This document shows positions 1 through 11,139 of a DNA stretch of 64,000 bases, piece after piece. Where the stretch lies: assembly GCF_963675165.1 (NCBI RefSeq), contig NC_087389.1:5182120-5246119 (forward strand), in the 5' to 3' direction. The position numbers were made by a program, and so were the translations under genes. This stretch comes from Halichondria panicea. Its lineage: Eukaryota > Porifera > Demospongiae > Suberitida > Halichondriidae. Under the pieces are notes generated by a model, which saw only the letters and a program-made list of their open reading frames with translations, had not been told where the DNA came from and did not search any database. The first letter of the stretch is position 1; each line of letters opens with the position of its first letter.

Positions 1-1
1 G

Positions 2-3000
2 AGGGATATTCTCGAAAGAAACGAGATCTTTTTCATTGATTGTGTATTCACTGATAACCGTGCAGTCACAGGGGGTGCTCTAGCGTTTGTGTACACTCTG
101 CAGCGTCAGTCGCATTATAATCAGTTATTTCAAGCAAACATTTTGAATTCCATGTTTAAAATGAACTCTGCTAGGCTAGGCTCTGCAATATCCGTTGACC
201 ACGAATATTTTTACCACCAAGGACAAGAAGGACACATTATAATCACTGATTGTACGTTTGACAGTAACAAGATTGTCTACACAGAACCAGAAAAGGCTTA
301 TAGTATTGGAATTGGAGCAGTATATATTTCTGAAGTTCCCGCTACTTTTCAAGGAAGTATCGAGTTTTTGAACAATGATGCCAGTGCTTTGGCACTAGTT
401 GGAACAAGAATAAGTTTTGCAGAGAACTCAACCACCAATTTCACAGCGAACAGTGGTTCTAATGGTGGTGCTATTGCTTTATTGGGCGTATCGAGTATGT
501 TGATTGGTGCTAATGCATACATGCATTTCGAGAACAATTTAGCGAGTCGATTTGGAGGAGCTATTTACAACAGCTACACGGGTAAAGAGGATTTTCGATC
601 ATCCGTGAAATGTTTCATACAGTACGACTATCCATTTTCGGATCCTAAATCTTGGAATGCACAGTTTGTGTTTAAGAACAATTCGGCCGGGAAATTAGGC
701 AATTCAATTTACTCGACCACAATCCTCCCTTGTTCTTGGACTGAAGACTTTCAAGTGCAGCCGGAAATAGCTCAGAGCATTTTCTGCTGGAACGAATCTA
801 TCTGGAGGTACGAAGGGAGCAACTGTACTTCGCAGATATATACAGCTGCTCGTAAATTTACAAACGTAACTACCGTCAAAGTTTATCCTGGCTATCCGTT
901 CCAGTTGGATATCAACGCCATAGACGATTTAAATCATGATGTCACTATTGATACTATCTATACGGCTCTTGTTAAGAATGGCACAGCTGCCATAGACCCC
1001 CAGTATGCGTACGTTGCCGACGGTTTCTTGGGTATCACCGGACAAGGAGGACAGAATGTTACACTCCAATTAGAGGTTGCCGGCAATAGAGATTGGCGTA
1101 TAGAAATTGAACTGGTTATGGAGAAATGTCCTATAGGGTACACAGAACGGAGCGCCATTGTCAGTATATCATCCAACCAAACCAATCATGACATGCTCAG
1201 AGACAATACATGCGAATGTATTGGCGGAACAGAATTGAACACGTTTAGAGGGAACCTGATTTGCAATAAAGCGAATATGACATCGAAAATTCGAAATGGT
1301 TTTTGGATTGGATATATAAAAAACGTATCGGGACTTTCAAGCGACACGTTATATATGGGTAGGTTAATACTGAAGAACATTTCAGAGAGTATTTTAACCC
1401 TCAATAATTCACATTTCTCCAACGATGCGCAATGCTCTTACGCTAATCGTACGGGTACGCTGTGTGGTGAGTGTTTAAAGGGTTATTCCGTTGCAGTGAA
1501 CTCTTACTCCTATGATTGTATCCCGTGTATTCATGGCAATAACGACACGAATCTTGCCAAGAATGCCGTAATATACATTGCACTGACCTACGTGCCTTAC
1601 TTGATTCTGTTCCTGCTAATAATCTTCCTTAATATCAATTTAATGAGTGGATACTTATCTGGCTTCATCCTCTACGCCCAGCTGATCGGCTCGGGTGTAC
1701 TAGAGCTAACAATCGATCGCCTTCCTAGCCAAGAATATGCTTACTACCTTCAGAAAGTGTATCGGATGTCGTATGGTGTTTTCAATCTTAATTCTTTCTC
1801 CGGGATATTGCCTCCGTTTTGTATTAGCGAAAATTCTAATACCCTAGGAGTGATTAGCCTAGACTATTCTAATACCCTAGGAGTGATTAGCCTTGACTAC
1901 CTTGTCGCTATTTTCCCACTAGTACTGATAATCGTTATTTGGGTGGTTGTAAGTTTAGTGGGCAGGTGCAACTTGGGAAGGGAAAGAAATCGAGCTCAAC
2001 ACACTCTTGTAGGAAATAGCGAAACAAGTACCAGTCAAAAAATTGGAGAATCAGTGAAGAAAATTGTCTCTCACAATTTTATTAACGCTTTTGTTGGATT
2101 CATATATTTATCTTACACCAAGATGAGCCTTGCCGCCACTCTCACCTTGACAACGGTTGGAATATTCGATAAAACCGGAACCTACGTGGCCTCTCAACGT
2201 CTGATGTACTATGCTGGGCAGTACTACTTTGGACAACAGGAATATATTCTTCCGTATGGTCTAATAGCGATTATTGTGTACATGTTCGTCATTGTGCTGC
2301 CATTTGTTCTGTTAGGTGGTCTAGATTTCGTCAATTGGCTCACTGGTCTGGAAAAGTGTGTTTTACTGAGAAAATTATGGCCCAGTCTGAAAATAAATTC
2401 TTTCTTAGATGCGATGCGTGATTGTTACCGACCCAATCGACAGTATTTTGCTGGAATGTACTTTCTCTTTCGACTTGTAATGCTAATGATTTTTGCCTTC
2501 TCCTCCAATCTACTCACACAAGTCCTGTGTCAGCTGCTGTTCATTATCTTCATGATTATCGTGGTTGCAATAATGCTACCTTACAAAAATATGCTTCACA
2601 ATTTTATCGATATTCTACTCTTCCTCAACATGGCAGCAATTACCCTCATTTCAATCTATCTCTACTCCGCTCCCTCTGATAATGGCAGCACCGACCCCAT
2701 TGAAATCCACATTTTCGGTGTCATTTTAATATGGTTGCCAATGGTATATCTATTCATCTATCTCTGCTTATTTTGTGTACGAAAAACAAGAAGGTATAAA
2801 AATGCCACGGAGAAGTTTCTGGCCCATCGTGCAGTTCTGTTCTTGCACGAACATTTCTCAAATTTAGAGCTTTACAGAGAGATGCAACAACGAGCTCGAG
2901 GCAGGGTTCGTACTGTCACCAATGCTAGGGGCAACAACGGAGTGTACGGAGATCTAGCTGATAATGGGGAAGTGCTGACTGAGTCGATGATACTGTTGAA

Positions 3001-3127
3001 TCGAGCAGAGGAGACTAATTCATACCGACCGAAAATAACCAAGTCTACTGTGTTTGAGGTACATGGCGCAAGTGGTGTGGCTGACGTACAGTATCAGTAT
3101 GGGACCACCGAGACCAACGATATGTAA
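2..3127 (+). CDS. Beta-helix (PMP-like) ectodomain plus multi-pass membrane protein, 5' partial
   Basis: The frame is open to the window edge, so the N-terminus lies outside; about 1041 residues are visible in one exon. The first ~750 nt encode repeated F-x-N-N/GGAI-type rungs (for example the GGAL, GGAIAL and GGAIYN segments), typical of a right-handed beta-helix or chlamydial PMP-like repeat. Many N-x-S/T sequons suggest an extracellular domain. A Cys-rich juxtamembrane module (C-G-E-C-x-x-G-Y ... C-I-P-C, about 1450-1540) precedes roughly eight or nine hydrophobic segments between about 1560 and 2790. A ~110-residue hydrophilic tail follows, presumably cytoplasmic. An 11-residue segment is tandemly duplicated in frame at 1834-1899. 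The domain order suggests a cell-surface receptor or channel-like protein, but the ligand and function are unknown. Similar proteins are, to my knowledge, expanded in sponges. Confidence 0.8.
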   Translation, partial: RDILERNEIFFIDCVFTDNRAVTGGALAFVYTLQRQSHYNQLFQANILNSMFKMNSARLGSAISVDHEYFYHQGQEGHIIITDCTFDSNKIVYTEPEKAYSIGIGAVYISEVPATFQGSIEFLNNDASALALVGTRISFAENSTTNFTANSGSNGGAIALLGVSSMLIGANAYMHFENNLASRFGGAIYNSYTGKEDFRSSVKCFIQYDYPFSDPKSWNAQFVFKNNSAGKLGNSIYSTTILPCSWTEDFQVQPEIAQSIFCWNESIWRYEGSNCTSQIYTAARKFTNVTTVKVYPGYPFQLDINAIDDLNHDVTIDTIYTALVKNGTAAIDPQYAYVADGFLGITGQGGQNVTLQLEVAGNRDWRIEIELVMEKCPIGYTERSAIVSISSNQTNHDMLRDNTCECIGGTELNTFRGNLICNKANMTSKIRNGFWIGYIKNVSGLSSDTLYMGRLILKNISESILTLNNSHFSNDAQCSYANRTGTLCGECLKGYSVAVNSYSYDCIPCIHGNNDTNLAKNAVIYIALTYVPYLILFLLIIFLNINLMSGYLSGFILYAQLIGSGVLELTIDRLPSQEYAYYLQKVYRMSYGVFNLNSFSGILPPFCISENSNTLGVISLDYSNTLGVISLDYLVAIFPLVLIIVIWVVVSLVGRCNLGRERNRAQHTLVGNSETSTSQKIGESVKKIVSHNFINAFVGFIYLSYTKMSLAATLTLTTVGIFDKTGTYVASQRLMYYAGQYYFGQQEYILPYGLIAIIVYMFVIVLPFVLLGGLDFVNWLTGLEKCVLLRKLWPSLKINSFLDAMRDCYRPNRQYFAGMYFLFRLVMLMIFAFSSNLLTQVLCQLLFIIFMIIVVAIMLPYKNMLHNFIDILLFLNMAAITLISIYLYSAPSDNGSTDPIEIHIFGVILIWLPMVYLFIYLCLFCVRKTRRYKNATEKFLAHRAVLFLHEHFSNLELYREMQQRARGRVRTVTNARGNNGVYGDLADNGEVLTESMILLNRAEETNSYRPKITKSTVFEVHGASGVADVQYQYGTTETNDM

Positions 3128-3519
3128 CCTAGTAACGTGTTGTGTATAGCTAAGCAATGAACACCAAATAATGTACAAACATTCCCTTTAGATTGATAGT
3201 AATTAATAATTGCTGTACATGTGTGTGTGTGTGTGTTTATGATTTACAATGATTTTCTCAACGTGTATTGCTCTTGGCTCTTAATAATTATGTATATACA
3301 CGTGTATTTTTTTTACTATATAATTATGATTATTATAATTGCATGCTGCTAATAATAAAGAATGGACTGAACATTTCTGCTAATAATAAAGAATGGACTG
3401 AACATTTAAAGACAAACAAACCGTGATGCTATAATTAATGCAATTATACAATTATGAAGATATATATATATATAAAATATCACACACAGTGTAGTCCTAC
3501 AATAGTTGTGTTGCTATAG
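3128..3519. other. Convergent 3' flanks with duplicated poly(A) signal
   Basis: This is the tail-to-tail gap between the beta-helix/TM gene and the minus-strand 508-aa gene. AATAAA occurs at 3354-3359 and again at 3385-3390, because a ~31-bp segment around it (ending in the GGACTGAACATTT motif) is tandemly repeated over about 3345-3407. The signals are in sense for the upstream plus-strand gene. The rest is AT-rich with short GT and AT runs. I see no gene. Confidence 0.6.
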
Positions 3520-6500
3520 CTACACAGCGGAGGACAGATTAGGATCTAGCCGCGAGCAATCGGAGAATCCGATTGGAGAGTTGGAGGTGGCGGTTATATC
3601 TGGGTCATCATACACAACACTCCCGTTTAAATCCGACCAAGCATTTGATACTTCCATAGAGTCAATTTTGTCCCCCTTATTATTAATTGGAGTCGAGTGG
3701 AAACTGCGAAATTTCGAAATGAGTGCTCGCTGTAGCATGTCAGTATTTCCGGTGAGCGTTAGTCTGTTCTTGTTAGCTCGTATGGGAGTGCCTCCAGGGG
3801 ATCGATTGCGATTGGTGCGTCTCAGAATTGTCTGCCCAAGGGATGATATTTCGTTCAGCAGCAAACTTCTTTCTTCACTCGCGGGGAGTTCCAATGACGG
3901 ATCCTGTGCCTCGTTAGTGGGATCGTTATCAAGGGGTTTCCCCTCAATGGGTGAGACCTCGTTTTTAAGGGACTTCCCATCAGTGAGTGTGGCCTGTTGT
4001 GGTCCAACAAACTGCCCCGTGCCGGTAGCTGTGTGCCTTGTGACTGTGAGCTGTGGGGGAAGTGGAGGGGGCAAGGGAGGTGTGGAATGTGACCCTGTGT
4101 CAGTAATAGCGTGTGACCCTGTGTCAGTAGTAGCGTGTTTTTCATTAGTACGAATAGTTGTTTTTCTCAAATCAAATACATCTTTGGTAACAGTTTTTGA
4201 TGGAATTTTCTCCGGAGATCCACCACCGTCTATCAGATCGTCATCAAGTGCAACCACATCCACTGGTCGGGTTTTAATAGAAGGAGCTTGTCTGCTCTTA
4301 TCAGGGCTTGCGATCAGTTCCTTACGAGGGCTGAGGTGGGTAAGTTTGTCTCCAAGGTTCTTAGGTTTAGCGGGTAGTGGTGGATGTGGGGTGGTGGGAC
4401 GGGGGTGTTCCAAGGGACAGTATGCTGCTCCCTCGGTCGAGTGTCGAGATCGCCGAGTGGTAATACGGGATTGACCAGTTTGGTGATCCAGATCGACAGG
4501 TTTTTGTATGGGCGTATCACCTGTCTCCAATGGCGATGGTGCTTCAACATTAGCTTCAACATCAGCTTCGATTGAGGCAACCTGCACGAGGAAGCATAAT
4601 TATTATAATTATAATGATTGCATAATGAAAGCAGCATAGCAGACAAGTGTATAAGTCTGTATAATTATACTGTACATGTATCAAATCCCTTACTGAATTA
4701 CACTGGGGCAACGTAATGCAGTCTGTTAAATTTGTAATGACTTGCTTTTGCAATTTTGATTAGATTTTTGTAATGCTTTTCCAAGTAGTAAGATCAGAAG
4801 AGTATACTAGTGGAACACTTTAAATTGAAGAAAGGCATATTGCCGGGTCTCAAATGAACAGTTTGTATGAACAACTTTCTCAATAAAGGCCACCTCTGCA
4901 TAATTATAGTAATGACTATACTGTAAATTTGTTCCCCCCAAATTAATATGTCCGTATAAAGGCGTTCCTTTGTCCTTAGTCGATATAATACTCACCTTTG
5001 ACCCTGCGATGGGGGAGGTTATGTTGTGCCGAGTACAGTAGGTGGTGACTTGAGTGCGTAGTGTGAGTAGTGCCTCTCGTAGCCCCACTTCCTCACTCTC
5101 GGCAAAGGAGGGGTGGGCTCGTAACAGGTGCTTCAACTCTCGTACGTACGAGGACTTGTCACATCCGTTCTCCTGCGATCAAAAGTTAGAAAGAGTGAAT
5201 TATATATACAGTTAGCAATTAGTACTAGCTAACAATTATCGTATAACAGGTTATTTTTGTATTTTTCATGATGTAGAGCATCGTACGAAATATTCTACCG
5301 CAATAGGTTCAACGTCACTATCCTCAGCTGTACGAATATTTAATTGGGCAGTTCATACAAATATTTGCACCAATGAAAATTACTCGCTATACACTGTACG
5401 GTACATGCACAAAAGAACTTGCAGCTGCTTCTTATACAGTACGCAGTCGGGGCAATGAAGTCAAGGTTACCAATGCCAGCCAGAGTGCACATTCATGACG
5501 ATGTACAGACTGCATAGCATATAGTACCCTGTGTAATACCAGGAGCAAATCTCACATTTTATACTCAGCTTCAGTTTATATGTTGTGGTACGTAGATCTA
5601 TAAAGTTTGATATAAGACACTAACTCTAACAAGACGCTGCAACTGAAGTGATCCCATACCAGCTACAATGAAAGGATGTCTAGAAGAAAGCTTGAATTGA
5701 TTTAATTCACATTCAATTGAAGACACAAATAAATAGCGGTACAGTCTAGTGGTGCAATACCGACCTGGTTCAGATGTTCCCGTAGCAACCTGTCCCTCTC
5801 TGTCAGCAGTACCAGCCACTCTCTCACTAACGCCTCCGCCTCAGCTGCACACACATCATCATGACATCAAAGCTGATTATCAACCACGTACTGGAAACAT
5901 TGCCAGTCTGCCTCAAAACAATGCATTTTACTCCAAAATCATTATTCAAAACACAATATACCTCCCAAGGAGCTACAGAATGTTGAAGATCTGATATCAC
6001 GTGTTATGGATCCTAGTTACATGATTAACGCTCCCCTGTTTATTCGATTAAGGCGACACTAAAAACTATGCATACAAAAATTAAAGAGAAATGTCGAATT
6101 GTCGTTTATTTAGAGTGTTACCTTAATTAATACGCTACACTCTAGTCACCTGTGGGAAGACCCTCTTGGTACAAGTGGTGTAATAGTTCGTCCCTCCGTT
6201 GCTCGGCAACCTTCCTCCTCTCGTCCAGCTCCAGACGAGGGTTGTGCCACTCGTACCCACTCACATCCTCGACTGCACACACAAGGGGCGGGGTTACTAT
6301 AGCCTATATAATGCATAATTGCTAGGCAGCCATACATGTACTATTAAAGGTACAACTGTTATTAAATAGTTTTTGGGGGACCGTTTCAATGTGAAGTTAA
6401 ATTCTTATAATTCTACACACAGCAGCTCTGATCTGCTACACACCCTAGCTACTAGTGCCACACCCTCATCTTTATAGCTACTAGTATACTAGTAGATCTA

Positions 6501-6704
6501 CTATAGTACTAGTAGCTATAAAGATGAGGGTGTGGTATGTTTTCAAAAAATGGATGGTTTCAAGCGTATACAGGTTGCTATCATGAGTGTAGCTGCTCTT
6601 GATCATTGCTCCAACTCACTTGGTCGTTTTGGTCTCACTTTGTTTACGTCCACATTCTCTATACTGGCCAAAATGCCTCTAGAACTGGAACAGCTATCCT
6701 CCAT
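3520..6704 (-). CDS. Unrecognised helical/proline-rich protein, 5 exons, 508 aa
   Basis: Exons on the minus strand are 6704-6620, 6272-6150, 5844-5765, 5172-4996 and 4581-3520, total 1527 nt with all phases consistent. Donors are GTGAGT, GTGACT, a weaker GTCGGT and GTGAGT; acceptors end in CAG. The N-terminal ~170 residues are charged and predicted helical, with a segment reading E-A-L-V-R-E-W-L-V-L-L-T-E-R-D. That resembles the W-x-x-L-V-N-E-K-N core of bMERB-type coiled coils, but the match is too short to assign. The last exon encodes a long, low-complexity, probably disordered tail. It has a P-P-L-P-P-P-L-P-P stretch (possible SH3 or EVH1 ligand) and a short in-frame duplication of a D-T-G-S-H motif. 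The start is the first ATG of the only exon that joins in phase. It is head to head with the RasGEF gene. Function unknown. Confidence 0.65.
4815..4985 (-). repeat. Diverged copy of the CAGTGGAACC MITE family
   Basis: This lies in the last intron of the 508-aa gene. It reads as the reverse complement of the interior of the element at 27880-28063, sharing the CTCAATAAAGGCCACCTCTG and CAAATGAACAGTTTGTATG strings. The terminal inverted repeats are eroded here. Confidence 0.5.
5173..5764. other. Intron 3 of the 508-aa gene
   Basis: A 592-bp intron of the minus-strand gene. It is AT-rich and contains a short stretch (about 5340-5400) similar to repeat sequence at 27570-27620. I see no gene or RNA in it. 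Confidence 0.4.
6458..6535. repeat. Near-perfect 78-bp hairpin (29-nt arms)
   Basis: Arms 6458-6486 and 6507-6535 are perfect reverse complements (starting CCACACCCTCATC and ending GATGAGGGTGTGG). The 20-nt spacer is itself nearly palindromic. It sits in intron 1 of the minus-strand 508-aa gene. It is probably a small foldback or MITE remnant. Confidence 0.75.
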
Positions 6705-6900
6705 GTTGGGACCAAAGTCAGGGAAATTCCCTATTTACAAGTCCCTGTAGTTTTGAAATTGAAGCTGGCTTACTGCGCATGCGCTACAGAAGGGGCGTTG
6801 CTGGTATGGCTCATAGGAGGAGCCCTGCAATGATCAAAGTTTTATAATGTCAAAAAGCGGCCGGCTGAAGCAAGCATGCCTGCATGCTTTGTTGTGATAT
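6705..6900. promoter_or_regulatory. Bidirectional promoter region with NRF1-like palindrome
   Basis: The interval separates the minus-strand start codon (6704) from the first putative non-coding exon of the plus-strand RasGEF (ending 6971). TGCGCATGCGC at 6774-6784 matches the palindromic core bound by NRF1 in animals. I see no TATA box. A shared promoter is inferred from the head-to-head spacing. Confidence 0.5.
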
Positions 6901-8559
6901 ATTAGGGCTAGGCTAGCTGCTATAGTAGACACATAGGCTGCTACTTAAAGAAGAGAGAGCAAGCTGTTGAGGTGAGTATGTGTTGTAGTTTGCTGCCAAT
7001 ATCATTATATCAATGATCATGAGGCCTGTAGTGCACACACTATTCAGCATAGAGGTACATGTACAAGCACACTATGCACACTAGAGCTGTGCAGGGCAGC
7101 TGGTAGATGACGTAGCCAAAGCAATTGTAACTAGCACTATAAAATAAACACTGTAGGATGAATCTATTTGCATTTTAATATACTACAGGAGACGTTTTAA
7201 TTTATATATCTGCTGCACACTGAGTGATATCCCCTGGCAACCCACGACTCCACAGAGGTAGGTGCTCTGCATATTAACGTACTGTACCTTGTGCCACTGC
7301 TAATCGTGGTCTCAATAGGGGAGGTGTTCTCTTGGAATTATTAAATTAAACACTGGGAGCAGGATATTTTTGAGCTATTCAATACTATTACTATAGATAT
7401 TTATGTATGTTGTCGGGAACTATCTCATGTGACTTCTAGCGCTGTGTTTGTTGCTGAGTAGAGGTTTGAATGGAATCACAGGAGCCACTAAATATCACAC
7501 CAGATGAATAGAGCATGGTGCGTATTTCAATGTCTTAATTAATTAGCATAGCAAGTAATTACTCATTAATGTCATGTCAGGAATGCATTCTCCTGTGCAG
7601 TATATATTACAGTCGACTTTCAGTATTGAGACATATTTCTGGTGCATGGTTTATTAGATCTGCTCTTTACAATTCTGCGTTGATCAGTTGTTGTGACATG
7701 ATTCAATCAAGGTAATGATCACAGCTGTTAGTCGGCCCCACCACCCACACACACTCCACACCCGTATATACTTGGAGCTACTTACAATGGAGCACAATAA
7801 TATTCAGTGTGTAGCCATTTCTTACTCTATCTGTATTGTACTGATTATACTAACTGTCATTCCCATGGTAATACGACCTCTTTCAACAGGCTACAAACTT
7901 TGCCTATTGAAAGGTACACTCGTTGTTAGAAATAATATAGGAAATTTGTTTAGAACTCGTTTTATGGTTTTCATTTGCTTACCATTGAAATCTAACAAAA
8001 TTCGATCAGACTGCTCTCTGTGATGATCCATTTCTGTACGCATGTGTGTAAGTGTGTGTGTGTGTGTGTGTGTGCGCTAGCTAGCCTTCAGTCTGTAAAT
8101 CATGGTGATACTACGCAACCCTACACGTACATTGTATGAACTTAGAACTCTGACAGTAATCACCACTGTGGCACTACTTGGCTAAATACGTTACCTAGGT
8201 AATGGCTAACTCACCAGATAGAGTTTCTTACAGTGCCTGTATCGTATTTCTCAACAATAACATTTAAACTACTCTTGCTATAACTTAACTAATGGCGTCT
8301 ACCCACCAGCTACATGTACTGAGCTTGATGCCTGATGCTGTAGACCCACCCCCCTGCACTGTGTGTGTTTATAAGTGGCTCTGCCATATGTTGATGACTC
8401 CTTCTATGAAGTGTTAGCCACTTATCCACAAGTAGCTAACACAAGGAATGTCCTCCATTAGTACAGCTAGTGATGATTGCTAATTAGTCTGATCATGCAG
8501 CACACTGGCTGGATTTGGGGCTAATACTGTCTATTGTGGTCACCCTATACACCCTCTAT

Positions 8560-8830
8560 AATACAGTCAGGTTAATGGGCCCCAAACCTCCATAGCATGT
8601 GTTTGGACCTGTGTTAGCAGGCCACCCTCTATAATACAACCAGGTTAATGGGCCCCAAAGTCTCTCCACACCAGCATGTATTTGGACCCGTGTCAGGCGA
8701 CCTCTTTATTACAGCCAAGTTTATAGACCCCATAGCATGTATTTGGACCTGTGTTAGCAAGCCACCCTCTAAAATACAACCAGCCGGGTTACATGTATGT
8801 CCCCGTGCAAGGGTGACCACTATAGACAGA
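8560..8830. repeat. Dispersed ~75-bp repeat cluster, orientation 1
   Basis: Several tandem-like monomers contain CCACCCTCTATAATACA, GGTTAATGGGCCCC, CATAGCATGTGTTTGGACC and TGTGTTAGCA. The block ends in GTGACCACTATAGACAGATTTCAC. The same words recur at 9250-9475, 18255-18375 and around the satellite at 19315-20770, so this is one repeat family. Confidence 0.7.
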
Positions 8831-9249
8831 TTTCACTACAAGATCTCTGCCTGTCTTTGCATAATAATTATTGTACTTTGATGGATTGTTGTACATGTAT
8901 GTGTGTGTGTGTGCACTCTGTAGCTCTGTACATGCTGGTTCTGGTGAGTTGATGTGGTTGGGGGCTATCTGAAGTGGTTTGAAGCAACAAGTAATCCGCT
9001 ACATATTGTACACATTGGGTTCTGGGAAAGTACAGTATGTGGTAAAGCTATTGTGTTTCCATGGGAAGGAAATGATGTTTGTGGGGCAAGCAACTGCCTT
9101 TCTTTAGGAGTCCTTTGGTGACTTTATTAGCTGTGGAAGTAACCTTTCACCTCATTAGGGTATCCATAGGGATATCCTTGCTCCATCAATGGTTGCCTAT
9201 ATTCATGAACCTACAAAGTGGTGTCACTGGTGTGTGTATGTGTAGAGGT

Positions 9250-9475
9250 GTATCCTAGCAGGGCCACTGTTGTGGGCAGGCCAACAGTGGCTGTAATAAA
9301 GAGGTGGTCTGCTAACACAGGTCCAAACACATGCTATGGAGAGACTTTGGGGCCCATTAACCTGGCTGTAATAAAGAGGTGGTCTGCTAACACAGGTACA
9401 AACACATGCTATGGAGAGACTTTGGGGCCCATTAACCTGGCTGTATTATAGAGGGTGTCCTGTTGGTGACCACAA
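9250..9475. repeat. Dispersed ~75-bp repeat cluster, opposite orientation
   Basis: Two nearly identical monomers run from GTGGCTGTAATAAAGAGGTGG to CATGCTATGGAGAGACTTTGG in inverse orientation to the 8560-8830 block. It ends GTGACCACAATAGACAAGTTTCAC, the same terminal word in the same orientation as the other copies. Confidence 0.7.
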
Positions 9476-11139
9476 TAGACAAGTTTCACTTTTAATTAAA
9501 TTACTAATTACGACGCCGAGCAAAGAAACTCATTCTATTAGTCTAGAGTCTAATATGCTTTTTAGTTTGATTAGTTCACTTTGTGTGCTCTTACAGCTGT
9601 AGCTGCGTGTGATTGTGGACTATAAGGTCATAAGAATTAAATAATGTAATTCATGAAGTTGCTTCCTATAAAGAAGTGCGGCAGCTGTTTCTAATTAACT
9701 GTTGTGATAATGAAGTCCAAGTTTGTGTGATAATTAACTAATGCAGCATTCTCATTGGTCGTCCTTACAACTGCTGACATTACATGTACATGTATAGATA
9801 TAATGTGTTTAATTGTACATGTTCCTGTGTGTTATTGACATGCCTCACTGATTTAATAATAGCACTTTTAATTATATTCACGCCATTATTAAGTGCTATA
9901 TGCTATGCTAGCTGTCGGTCCGTTTTAACTTTCACAGCTGCACTGATTGTATAATACTTGTTTATCGTCAAAATGCATAATAATTATAATGTAACTGTCT
10001 TTTTGGGGCGTACATATAGAAGTACCCGCTCTATTGCCATAGTGAGTGAGAGCACGGAATTTTTCGTGAGTCCAAATTTAGAAATTTAAACTTAGCGTAG
10101 GGCGGTTCCACTTTAATTAACGGTGCTTAATGAAGCATGTCAATATTTTACGTCCTGGAACAGAGGTATTAGTGCGTGACTTATGCTCCTGCTTAAACTA
10201 ATAATAATACACTACAGTTGGTGTTGGGTATTGGTTTCATTCTGAAAGTTTGTCGGCTACTGATAGGATTGTCTTGTAAACAATGGCCATTATATTCCTC
10301 GTAATTTATATCGCCTGCTAATGTAATAATTTTCCCATAGTGGTCGTGTATACCACAATGTAGTGCACTGTAGACAATTCCATGGCAACTGAAGTATGAT
10401 AAATTTGGAGCAATCAGTTTTAGTTTTCAAAAGTAACTGCACGAGTTAATTACCCATTCTTGCTTGTTTATTGCACGCTGTAGCAAATCTGATTTGTGTT
10501 CACTGTGATGTGTTTGTGTGTTTTCTATTAGCTTTCAGTGTATTGGGATTAATGAAATACTGTCAATGTACTGTCATAATAATAATATAAGTTCTTGACC
10601 CACAAAAGCATGGGTTTATCAACCTTACCTTAATAACACTGTATGTGTATGCATGCCATTAACACTGCATGCAGTGTATTGAAGATACATGTACATGTAC
10701 ACTTCCTACACAACTCACACTTCCTACACAACTCAAGCACTGTTGATGTATTCTATGACGAGTACCGCGTTGTATGTGTGTGTGTGGGTGTGTGTGTGCT
10801 TATTGACGTGTTCTATAGCCCCCACTGTGTATATGTATATGTGTGTGCGTGTGTGTGTGTCCTTATTGGTATATGCCAACTTATCTGTTTACCATACCCC
10901 TAACACTTGTGTTGATTTGTTGAATAATCCCAAATGAGCATTTCTGGGAATTTATATGCACAGCTTGATAGAGACGATTATGGTAAATACACGTGCACTC
11001 CCTACACAAATAATTATTCGCTTGTAATTAAACGTTTTTTCTCTCTTTCTTTCCTCTTACAGGTATACTCCTCAAGTTATGAACTTCTAGAGTGAATAAA
11101 ATTTTGATATATCGTATGCAGTGAAAATCAATCAAGAAT

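Larger units (their letters stand above)
6900..11139 (+). other. 5' untranslated exons and leader introns of the RasGEF gene
   Basis: Putative leader exon 1 ends at 6971 (GAG|GTGAGT); its start is not defined. Putative exon 2 is 7189-7257 (ACAG before it, GAG|GTAGGT after it). The third exon begins at 11063 after a pyrimidine-rich TTTCTTTCCTCTTACAG and carries 77 nt of leader before the ATG at 11140. The intervening 3.8-kb intron (7258-11062) contains dispersed repeats at 8560-8830 and 9250-9475, GT microsatellites and otherwise no recognisable gene. Leader exons need transcript support. Confidence 0.45.

Noticed and set aside
3506-4474. 322-residue plus-strand open frame opposite the 508-aa gene's last exon
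   Set aside because: Shadow of a low-complexity minus-strand exon whose splice junctions and phases are consistent.
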